The translations under genes and the position numbers were made by a program. Positions 8,005-15,038 of a stretch of 64,000 bases of DNA are shown piece by piece. The notes beneath the pieces were generated by a model, which did not search any database, was not told the origin of the DNA, and saw nothing but the letters and a program-made list of their open reading frames with translations. The DNA comes from DAITQM01 sp039794245 (GTDB lineage Bacteria > Pseudomonadota > Gammaproteobacteria > Xanthomonadales > Wenzhouxiangellaceae). The first letter of the stretch is position 1. The number at the start of each line of letters is the position of its first letter. The DNA lies in contig JBDIVS010000003.1 of assembly GCA_039794245.1 (NCBI GenBank), positions 121,270 to 185,269 on the forward strand, given 5' to 3'.

Positions 8005-9696
8005 TCAGCGCACTTCGGCTTTGCCGGCGGCCCAGCGCGGATCGCTGGCGGCGCTGACTTCGCCCGTCTTGCGCTGCCACATCACGCCGTGCATATTGCC
8101 CCAGGTGCGGCCGGCAGCGTTGACGACATGACCGAGCGCTTCGAGCGCGGCGCTTTCAGTGCTGTCGAAAGCACCCGGTTCGGCGCTGATCTCGTCTGGA
8201 TAGTACTGGTGATGGAAGCGCGGCAGCGCGACCCACGATTCAGGTCCGTTACCGGCTACGAAATCGAGAACACCGAGCAGCACCATCGTGATGATCCGGC
8301 TGCCGCCCGGTGTGCCGAGCACCGCCGTACGCTCAGGGCCGACGACAATGGTCGGCGTCATGCTGGAGAGCATGCGCTTGCCCGGTTCGATCGCATTGGC
8401 GGTATAGCCCAAAAGTCCAAACGCGTTCGGTGTGCCGGGTTTGGCCGAGAAATCGTCCATCTCGTTGTTGAGCAGAAAACCGCTGCCCGGGGCCATGAAC
8501 GCCGAGCCGAAAGGCAGATTCACGGTCAAGGTGCCGGCGACCATATTGCCGTCGCGGTCGAGCAGCGAGAAGTGCGTGGTATCGGCCCCTTTGGGCGCAT
8601 CGGCGAAACCGGCGATCAGATCGCTCGGCGTCGCACGGTCGAGACGGATCGCGGCGCGCAACCCGGCGGCATAATCGTCGCTGAGCAGCAGGCGCTGCGG
8701 CACCTCGACGAAATCCGGGTCGCCGAGATAAATGCTGCGGTCGCGGTAAGCGCGGCGCATCGCCTCGACCAGCAGGTGGGCCCGTTGAACCTTGTCCAGT
8801 GCGTCGAGCGGATAGGCTTCGACGATGTTCAGAATTTCGGCCAGCGCGATGCCGCCCGACGACGGCGGCGGCGCGGTGATCACCCGGAACCCGCGGTAAT
8901 CGATGATGATCGGCTCGCGTTCCTTGACGGTGTAGCGGGCGAGATCATCAATCGTCCAGATGCCGCCCGCAGCGCGCACCCCGGCGACCAAGCGCTCGGC
9001 AAACCGGCCGCGGTAAAAACCGGCGGCGCCTTCGGCGGCGAGCAGTTCGAGGGTCCGGGCGAGATCCTCCTGGCGGATCACCGCGCCTTCGGTCGGGACT
9101 TCGCCATCTTTCAGAAACACCGCGCTGGCCGCCGGCCAGCGTTGCATGACTGCACGGCGGCCGGCCAGCAGCGCCCGGTATTTATCATCCACGGCGAAAC
9201 CATTGCGGGCGATACGAATCGCCGGCGCGAGACTTCTGGCCAGCGGCAGGCGGCCGTAGTGTTCGGCCAGCCAGGCAAGCGCCGCCGGCTGGCCCGGTAT
9301 GCCGGCGGCGAGCGGGCCGTTGACTGCCAAGTCACGTTCGACCTCGCCGTTGTGATCGAGGTACATATCGCGGTGTGCCGCAGCCGGTGCCGTCTCGCGG
9401 CCGTCGACCATCACCGACCTGCCGTCGGCCGCCCGGTGCAACAGGTAGAAAGCGCCGCCGCCCAGCCCCGAACTCGACGGCTCGACCACGGCCAGTGCCG
9501 CGGCCACCGCCACCGCCGCATCGAACGCATTGCCACCGGCTTCGAGGATCTCGTGGCCGGCGGCGGTGGCCAGATAATGGGCACTGGCGACTGCGGCGTA
9601 ATGCGGTGCAGCGGCCGGAGCAGCGACAGCCCACAGCGCAACGAGTACTCCGGCAAAACGCAAAAACAACTTCCTTCCGGATATGAAAGCGTTCAT
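8005..9696 (-). CDS. ggt: Gamma-glutamyltranspeptidase precursor
   Basis: Periplasmic glutathione hydrolase/transferase that matures by self-cleavage. It has 563 residues with an N-terminal signal peptide (RKLFLRFAGVLVALWAVAAPAAA). The large-subunit start ATAAGHEILEAGGNAFDAAVA and SSGLGGGAF are conserved. The autocatalytic nucleophile is Thr373 in GADTTHFSLLD, opening the small subunit. GSAFMAPGSGFLLNNEMDDF, LSSMTPTIV and GTPGGSRI follow, as in bacterial Ggt. The ATG overlaps the ferredoxin stop (ATGA). The coaD-fdx-ggt order matches Pseudomonas. Confidence 0.95.
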   Translation of the reverse strand: MNAFISGRKLFLRFAGVLVALWAVAAPAAAPHYAAVASAHYLATAAGHEILEAGGNAFDAAVAVAAALAVVEPSSSGLGGGAFYLLHRAADGRSVMVDGRETAPAAAHRDMYLDHNGEVERDLAVNGPLAAGIPGQPAALAWLAEHYGRLPLARSLAPAIRIARNGFAVDDKYRALLAGRRAVMQRWPAASAVFLKDGEVPTEGAVIRQEDLARTLELLAAEGAAGFYRGRFAERLVAGVRAAGGIWTIDDLARYTVKEREPIIIDYRGFRVITAPPPSSGGIALAEILNIVEAYPLDALDKVQRAHLLVEAMRRAYRDRSIYLGDPDFVEVPQRLLLSDDYAAGLRAAIRLDRATPSDLIAGFADAPKGADTTHFSLLDRDGNMVAGTLTVNLPFGSAFMAPGSGFLLNNEMDDFSAKPGTPNAFGLLGYTANAIEPGKRMLSSMTPTIVVGPERTAVLGTPGGSRIITMVLLGVLDFVAGNGPESWVALPRFHHQYYPDEISAEPGAFDSTESAALEALGHVVNAAGRTWGNMHGVMWQRKTGEVSAASDPRWAAGKAEVR

Positions 9697-9959
9697 GCCG
9701 CTGCGTCCTTTTCGCCGTCGGTTAAAAAATGGTATTTGGCTAACAATTGCGCCCGCGTTTCCCGGCGCTCCGGGTCAGGCACGATGCACTCGACCGGGCA
9801 CACTTCCTGGCATTGCGGTACGGCGTAATGCCCTATGCACTCGGTACAGCGCGCCGGGTCGATCTCGTAGTATTCCAAGCCGAGCGTGATCGCCTGGTTG
9901 GGGCACGCCGGCTCGCACACATCGCAGTTGATGCAGGTGGGTTCAATCTTGAGCGCCAC
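9693..9959 (-). CDS. fdx: 2[4Fe-4S] ferredoxin, YfhL/Alvin type
   Basis: Small electron carrier of 88 residues. The GTG start at 9959 is chosen because AAGGAG lies upstream and the family begins ALKIEPTCINC. Cluster ligands are visible as CINCDVCEPACP and CTECIGHYAVPQCQEVCP; the latter has the 8-residue insertion between cysteines typical of Allochromatium-type ferredoxins. The C-terminal extension (about 30 residues) is also usual for this type. It lies four bases after coaD. Confidence 0.93.
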   Translation of the reverse strand: MALKIEPTCINCDVCEPACPNQAITLGLEYYEIDPARCTECIGHYAVPQCQEVCPVECIVPDPERRETRAQLLAKYHFLTDGEKDAAA

Positions 9960-9963
9960 CTTG

Positions 9964-10482
9964 CTACTCCTTGAACCGGCGGGCCAGCGCCCGGCTGACA
10001 GCGGGATGCACGAATTCGTCAATATCGCCGCCCAGGCGGGCGATCTCCTTGACCAGTGACGCCGATATGAAACTGTACTCCTCGGCCGGCGTCAGGAACA
10101 CCGTTTCCACTTCGCCCACCAGGTGGCGGTTCATGCTGGCCAGTTGAAATTCATATTCGAAATCCGACACCGCGCGCAAGCCGCGCAACAGCACGCCGGC
10201 CCCCTGGGAGCGGACGAAAGAGGCGAGCAGCGTCGAAAAACCGATGACCTCGACATTGTGATGAGCGGCCAGCACCGTACGCGCCAAAGTCACCCGTTCA
10301 TCCAGTGTCAAAAGCGGCGACTTGTGCGGACTTTCGGCGATCGCCACGATCAGCCGGTCGTACAGCCGCGCGGCACGGGCGACCAGGTCGCTGTGGCCGT
10401 TGGTGATGGGGTCGAAAGTGCCGGGATAGATCGCGCAGCGATAATCACAATGGCGCTCGCCGCGCCCGCTTGTGGTTTGCAT
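9964..10482 (-). CDS. coaD: Phosphopantetheine adenylyltransferase
   Basis: Fourth step of coenzyme A synthesis: ATP plus 4'-phosphopantetheine gives dephospho-CoA. The nucleotidyltransferase motif AIYPGTFDPITNGH and the RGLRAVSDFEYEFQLASMNR and EYSFISASLVKEIA segments are diagnostic. The start is uncertain. The family normally begins only one to three residues before AIYPGTFD, but here the nearest start in frame is ATG 10482, giving a 16-residue extra leader. ATG 10491 is less likely because it sits inside a TATAAT (10490-10495) that may itself be the promoter -10. It is first in the coaD-fdx-ggt-methyltransferase run. Confidence 0.93.
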   Translation of the reverse strand: MQTTSGRGERHCDYRCAIYPGTFDPITNGHSDLVARAARLYDRLIVAIAESPHKSPLLTLDERVTLARTVLAAHHNVEVIGFSTLLASFVRSQGAGVLLRGLRAVSDFEYEFQLASMNRHLVGEVETVFLTPAEEYSFISASLVKEIARLGGDIDEFVHPAVSRALARRFKE

Positions 10483-10558
10483 GCGCGCCATTATAGCCGC
10501 ATGCCGGCACACCCCGGCGGCACCCACCGGCGGATTTCGACACTGGCACTTTTATCAT

Positions 10559-10623
10559 TCCGGAAACGGCATCACCGTTATCCGGAATCCAGGTTTTTTT
10601 TGAGCGGATCCCGCATTTGCGGG
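10559..10623. repeat. REP-like hairpin pair with GGAATCCAGG-T8 module
   Basis: A bulged hairpin (TCCGGA-AACGG / CCGTT-A-TCCGGA, 10559-10586) is followed by GGAATCCAGG and eight T's, then a second perfect hairpin CCCGCA-TT-TGCGGG (10610-10623). The GGAATCCAGGTTTTTT module also follows a hairpin at 48868-48900. It lies in the gap downstream of the leftward 10688 gene and upstream of coaD. Confidence 0.65.
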
Positions 10624-10687
10624 AATAACGGGGATGGGAGACTCCCCCGGCGCACAATGGCAAGCAAAGAAAGCGGAATGACCGGCG

Positions 10688-11581
10688 TCAATGCGCCTGG
10701 GCCACTGCAATCGGCGAGCGGTCGACGATCAGCCAGCCGCAATACAGGCAGGCGTTCAAAAAACGGGCGATCTCGTCGCTCGCGGTAGCACAATCGGCAG
10801 CGAGCGCCCGCGGCGTGTGCGGGCCGGCGATGAGTTTTTCGGCGATTTTGAGATGATCGGCATCCTCCCGCGCCTGCGGCGGCAGACGCAGCAGGCCGAC
10901 CCGCCGGTCGGGGTCCAGATCGGGATGAAGCTGGCCACCGCCGAGATGCAGGGCCGACTGCCATTGCAGGTCGATCAACGGATTGCGCGCCAAGCCGGAA
11001 GTCACTTCCAGCAATTGCCGGTGGCTCAGCGGATAGGCTTCCTCGGCCGCAATCTGATCATGGAAATACACCACCAGGCGGGCCAGCGGCGCTTCGGAAT
11101 ACCAACTGCCGGAACCGCTATCGATGATCAGATCGGGGGCCCCGATCCGGCGCAGCAGCACCGGCTGATTCCAGCTCCGGCGCTTGAGGTGCTCGGCCAG
11201 CGTGTAATGATCCTGTTTGTGGCTGAGCACGAGCGAGCGCCAGGCACCGTCCTCGGCCGGGCCGTGGCTGGCCACCGCATAATCGTTGAGCAACTCGATG
11301 ATTTCCTTGCTGCGCAGGGGCTTGTGGAGCAGGAAGGGGGCGCTGAACGTCCGGTTACGGGTCAGCGCGGCGCACTTGCGGTGCGGCTCGGCGGCCAGTT
11401 TCTCCCAGGCGCTGCGGCCGTTCTCGTCATCGACGTCAACCAGCATGACGTCGGCATCCAGACCGTCAGCGATGCGCCAGGGTTTGGCGAGATCGTCGGA
11501 AACCAGCGAAAACAACGACTTGAGGACCACCTGGTCCTTGTCGCTGAGTCCGATCGTAGACAGAATCAACGTGTCTTCCAT
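10688..11581 (-). CDS. Conserved hypothetical protein with receiver-like N-terminal domain
   Basis: I do not recognise a named family. It has 297 residues. The ATG at 11581 is chosen for AGGAG seven bases upstream. The first ~110 residues look like a pseudo-receiver fold: MEDTLILSTIGLS, then DADVMLVDVDDENG at the phospho-acceptor strand and FLLHKPLRSKEIIELLND, which resembles the conserved Lys-Pro and helix 5 of response regulators. The typical acidic pair near the N-terminus is missing, so phosphorylation is doubtful. The C-terminal half (from about residue 170) has LRLPPQAREDADHLK and a helical tail CLYCGWLIVD that could be a winged-helix or protein-binding domain. It appears to be a single-gene unit. 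Confidence 0.6.
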   Translation of the reverse strand: MEDTLILSTIGLSDKDQVVLKSLFSLVSDDLAKPWRIADGLDADVMLVDVDDENGRSAWEKLAAEPHRKCAALTRNRTFSAPFLLHKPLRSKEIIELLNDYAVASHGPAEDGAWRSLVLSHKQDHYTLAEHLKRRSWNQPVLLRRIGAPDLIIDSGSGSWYSEAPLARLVVYFHDQIAAEEAYPLSHRQLLEVTSGLARNPLIDLQWQSALHLGGGQLHPDLDPDRRVGLLRLPPQAREDADHLKIAEKLIAGPHTPRALAADCATASDEIARFLNACLYCGWLIVDRSPIAVAQAH

Positions 11582-11938
11582 GATGTCGCTCCTCGACATG
11601 CCTGACTCACCTTGTCGGGCCGCCTGCATCATTGGCGGCGCCTGGGCCATCTCCGGGCGTCCGGGATATCGCCTTAGACCGGACTTGCGGTGCCGCGCTT
11701 GCGGCGGTGCCCGGTCCGCCTGACATCCCGTGACCACTTGTGCCGATTTTCGTCACATTGCGGCCTGTTTGTCAAGATGCGACGATACGGGCTCGTATGC
11801 AAGCCCCCGGGCATGTCTTTTTCTTGAATTTTTGATGAACACCGGCGGCCGGACCGATCCCCACGGCGGGACGGTCGCCGGCCCGGTCCCGTTCGATGCC
11901 TGTCCTAAATCCAGATGCCTGTCCCTAATCCAGGGCTT
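11582..11938. other. Intergenic region with a 19-bp direct repeat
   Basis: Gap of 357 bp between nagZ and the leftward gene starting at 11581; it must hold that gene's promoter, but no clear sigma-70 box pair is visible. At 11895-11913 and 11914-11932 there is a tandem repeat (GATGCCTGTCCTAAATCCA, with two differences in the second unit). Read on the other strand it contains GGACAGGCAT, close to the GGACAGTCAT core of minisatellites elsewhere in the window. No gene is seen here. Confidence 0.55.
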
Positions 11939-12961
11939 CTACGGCCCTGCCGCGGCGGCCGAGATCCGCTGCCAGTGGCGCAAGGAGCGGCTGAAACGGC
12001 GCGGCGTGCGGCCCAGCAGGGCGCTCACCGCGGCGCGGGCGTCGGGCGCCGGCCGGCGATCGAGGGCGCCGAGCAAGGCGGCGCTGTCGTCCGGGTCGCA
12101 CACCAGCGCCAGATCGCAACCGGCGGTCAGCGCCGCGTCGAGACGCGCCACAAGGTCTCCGGCGCCGGCGGCACCGGCCATACCCAGGTCGTCGGAAATC
12201 ACGGCGCCGCGGTAGCCCCAATCGCCGCGCAGCACCCGGCCGATCCAGGCCGCCGAAAATCCGGCCGGCTGCGGATCGACCTTTGGGTACACGACATGCG
12301 CCATCATGATCCCCGGCAACTGCCGGGCGAGGGCGCGAAACGGCAGAAGATCGGCGGCGGCGATTCGATCGTAGGGGCGCGGATCCTCGACGACATGCTG
12401 GTGACTGTCCTCGAATGCCGTGCCGTGGCCTGGGAAATGCTTGCCGACGGCGGCCATACCGCCGGCCCTGAGGCCGGCGATTAGCGCCGCGCCGAGTTCG
12501 GTGACCAATAAAGGATCGGCGGCAAACGCGCGCTCGCCGATGACCCGGCTGCCGCGCGCGAGGTCGAGCACCGGAGCGAAGGCAAGATCGATGCCGGCGG
12601 CCAGCAACTCACCGGCGGTCACCCGGCCGTGGGCGTAAGCGGCACGCCGCGCCTGCCGTTTGTCGGCTGTGGCCAGATGGCCGTACCGGGCCAGCGGCGG
12701 CAGGCGGGTAAACCCCTGGCGCAGGCGTTGCACCGCCCCCCCTTCGTGATCGACGGCGAGCAGCAATGGACCCGGCCGGGCGGCTCGGATCGCGGCGGTC
12801 AGGTCGCGCATCGCCGCCGGCGGGCCAGCGTTGCGGGAAAACAACACGACACCGCCGACCCAGGGGTGGCGCAACCATTGACCGGCCGGCCCGGGGTCAC
12901 CGGCCGGCAAGCCGATCAACAGCGGCCCTGGTGGCACTCCCAACGGGCGGTTGCGGCGCAC
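11939..12961 (-). CDS. nagZ: Beta-N-acetylhexosaminidase NagZ (glycoside hydrolase family 3)
   Basis: Cytosolic enzyme removing GlcNAc from anhydro-muropeptides in cell-wall recycling. It has 340 residues with a GTG start at 12961, three bases after the rlmD stop. Visible GH3 features are LLLAVDHEGGAVQRLR, DLAFAPVLDLARGSRVIGERAF, and the GKHFPGHGTAFEDSH loop carrying the catalytic His. The Asp nucleophile is in VISDDLGM. With anmK at 2.4 kb this gives two steps of the same pathway. Confidence 0.95.
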   Translation of the reverse strand: MRRNRPLGVPPGPLLIGLPAGDPGPAGQWLRHPWVGGVVLFSRNAGPPAAMRDLTAAIRAARPGPLLLAVDHEGGAVQRLRQGFTRLPPLARYGHLATADKRQARRAAYAHGRVTAGELLAAGIDLAFAPVLDLARGSRVIGERAFAADPLLVTELGAALIAGLRAGGMAAVGKHFPGHGTAFEDSHQHVVEDPRPYDRIAAADLLPFRALARQLPGIMMAHVVYPKVDPQPAGFSAAWIGRVLRGDWGYRGAVISDDLGMAGAAGAGDLVARLDAALTAGCDLALVCDPDDSAALLGALDRRPAPDARAAVSALLGRTPRRFSRSLRHWQRISAAAAGP

Positions 12962-12964
12962 GCC

Positions 12965-14305
12965 TTACCCCCGGACACGCCGGAACAGGGCCATCGTTTC
13001 GATATGTGCAGTATGCGGAAACAGGTCGGCGACCCCGACCCGTTCGAGGCGATAACCATGGCGGTGGACCAGCTCGCCGGCATCGCGGGCCAGACTGGCC
13101 GACTGGCAGGAGACGTAAAGCACCGCCCCGGCCCCGGTCGCGGCGAGCCACGACATGACCTCGGCGGCGCCGCTGCGCGGCGGATCGAGGATGACTTTGG
13201 CGGCCGGTCCGAACCAGGGTTCACGGCCTGGATCGAGCCTGAGATCGAAGGTGTGGAAGCGGGCGCGCTCGCCCAACTTGTTGTGCCTGGCATTTTCCCC
13301 GGCCTGCGCCACGGCATCGGCCGCACCTTCGATACCGGTCACCCGCGCCCCGCGGGCGGCGAAGGGCAGCGCAAAGTTGCCGATACCGCAGAACAGGTCG
13401 AGCACCGCGTCGCCGGCGGCGGGCTCTAGCCAGTCGAGGGCACGAGTCACCATCTTGCGGTTGACCACGGGGTTGACCTGGGTGAACTGCGCCGGCGAGA
13501 AGTGCAGTTCGACCGGCGGCTCGCCGACCGTGTAGCCAAGCAGCCGGGCTTCACCGTCCAGCGGCTGGACGCTTTCCGGCCCTGCCGCTTGTAACCAGAA
13601 CTCGATCCGGTGTTCGGTACCGAAACGGGCGAGTCTTTCGCGGTCGGCCGCCCCGAGCGGTGCGAGGTGCCGGATGATCAAAATCCGCCGTGTCTCGTCG
13701 CAGGCGACCTCGATCTGCGGTATCCGGGCGGCGCACTCGAGACCGGCGATCAGCTCGGCGAGCGCCGCGATCCGCCCGCCGATCGCCGGGTGCAGGATAT
13801 GGCAGTGGCTGACATCGGCCACCCAGCGGCCGGCGTGCTCGCGGAAGCCGACCAGCACGCGGCCCATTTTCTCGACCAGCCTGACGCTGAGCCGTGCCTT
13901 GTCGCGGTAACCCCACAGCGGCCCGGTGAGCGGAGAGGCGATCTCGCCTGGCGCGACGTTGCCGATCCTTTGCAGGTCATCGAGCACCTGGTGCTGCTTG
14001 AATTCGATCTGCCGCACCGGGTCGAGGTGCTGCAAGGCACAGCCGCCGCAGCGCGCCACGTGGGCGCACCGGGCCGCGACCCGGTCCGGCGAAGGGGTGA
14101 TGACCTCCCGGATTTCCGCTTCATCGTAACGGCGGTGGCGGCGGTATAGGCGGGCGGTGACGATCTCGCCGGGCAGCGCGCCGTGCACGAACAACGCCTT
14201 GCCGTCCGTCCGTGCCACGCCGCGGCCGTCGTGCGTCAGGCCGCCGATCACCGCCTCGACGACCTCGGACGGGGCGCCGCGCGGCGCGGTTATTTCTGTG
14301 TCCAT
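12965..14305 (-). CDS. rlmD: 23S rRNA (uracil-1939-C5)-methyltransferase RlmD
   Basis: Iron-sulfur, SAM-dependent rRNA methyltransferase of 446 residues with ATG at 14305. An N-terminal TRAM/OB region (VIGGLTHDGRGVARTDGKALFVHGALPGE) precedes the cluster cysteines CAHVARCGGCALQH and a later SHCHIL. The SAM motif is VLDLFCGIGNFALPFA, then ILDPPRSGA. The catalytic Cys sits in YVSCQSASLARD, where most relatives have SCNPATLARD, a conservative variant. The gene overlaps the upstream DUF1318 gene by 16 bp. Confidence 0.95.
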   Translation of the reverse strand: MDTEITAPRGAPSEVVEAVIGGLTHDGRGVARTDGKALFVHGALPGEIVTARLYRRHRRYDEAEIREVITPSPDRVAARCAHVARCGGCALQHLDPVRQIEFKQHQVLDDLQRIGNVAPGEIASPLTGPLWGYRDKARLSVRLVEKMGRVLVGFREHAGRWVADVSHCHILHPAIGGRIAALAELIAGLECAARIPQIEVACDETRRILIIRHLAPLGAADRERLARFGTEHRIEFWLQAAGPESVQPLDGEARLLGYTVGEPPVELHFSPAQFTQVNPVVNRKMVTRALDWLEPAAGDAVLDLFCGIGNFALPFAARGARVTGIEGAADAVAQAGENARHNKLGERARFHTFDLRLDPGREPWFGPAAKVILDPPRSGAAEVMSWLAATGAGAVLYVSCQSASLARDAGELVHRHGYRLERVGVADLFPHTAHIETMALFRRVRG

Positions 14306-14946
14306 ACCCCCTGTTCGTTCTGGTAATACCAGCCGGGCGGCGCCATTGCAATCCACCGCCGGGCGAATGTCCGGCGGATGTCGTCTTCCCATTCCGGGTG
14401 ACCGTTGGCCACCGCGATTTCCCGGTACAACGCCCGGCGATCCTGGTTCTCCGCCGCCACCGCGGCCTCGACCAGCCGGCGGGCGGCAAGCGGCAGCGCC
14501 GTCCGCTCGCGCACCGCGACCAGCCCGTCATTGCCGAAACCGAGGGCGCCGGAAGCAAAATGCAGTGCCAGAACGGTCTGCTGGCGGTCGCGCATACGCT
14601 GCTCCAGGGCGCGGATCGCCGGAGTGTCAATTTCGAGGTCGGCCTCCGCCTGGGCGTGCGCCGCGGGGATCAGCAGATCGAGCGGCGAGAAGCCTGATGG
14701 CAGCCGCGCCCCGGTGCCCTGGTCTTCCGCCCCATTGCCATTTCGGCTTGTTTCATTCTCGGGCGGTGCACCGAGCACGTTCTGAATGATCCGGTCGGCG
14801 GCCTGCTCGGCGGCGGCGGCCGGGAAATAAACATTGATCGTGACGCACGAGCCCAGCCAGGCGAAAACGGCCAGGGCCGGCAACAGCCGGGCAGCGAAGC
14901 GGTTTTCGGCATCGAGAACAAGTAAGTGGCGACGTAGTATTGACAT
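14290..14946 (-). CDS. DUF1318 (YdbL-family) lipoprotein
   Basis: 218 residues with a long n-region and a lipobox LGSC (Cys34), so it is a predicted lipoprotein. Directly after the Cys comes VTINVYFPAAAAEQAADRIIQ, a family hallmark. The C-terminal half is the DUF1318 domain (ALEQRMRDRQQTVL...GWYYQNEQGVWTQK), matching the ending of E. coli YdbL. In E. coli the order is ydbH-ynbE-ydbL; here no separate ynbE lies between, and the short lipoprotein-like N-terminus may take its place. YdbH is linked to phospholipid transport between membranes, so an accessory role is likely. Confidence 0.8.
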   Translation of the reverse strand: MSILRRHLLVLDAENRFAARLLPALAVFAWLGSCVTINVYFPAAAAEQAADRIIQNVLGAPPENETSRNGNGAEDQGTGARLPSGFSPLDLLIPAAHAQAEADLEIDTPAIRALEQRMRDRQQTVLALHFASGALGFGNDGLVAVRERTALPLAARRLVEAAVAAENQDRRALYREIAVANGHPEWEDDIRRTFARRWIAMAPPGWYYQNEQGVWTQK

Positions 14947-15038
14947 CTCGGCAAGACTCCCGATAGCGACGTTTCGGTGCAAGGAGAGCACAAAACGCCC
15001 GGCGATGACACCATCATAGCAAGCCCGCATCCGGCGGA

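Noticed and set aside
7978..9828. Long open frame antisense to ggt
   Set aside because: Shadow of ggt with no recognisable domain.
10490..10495. TATAAT as proof of the coaD promoter
   Set aside because: No matching -35 box; it only weakens the ATG at 10491 as a start.
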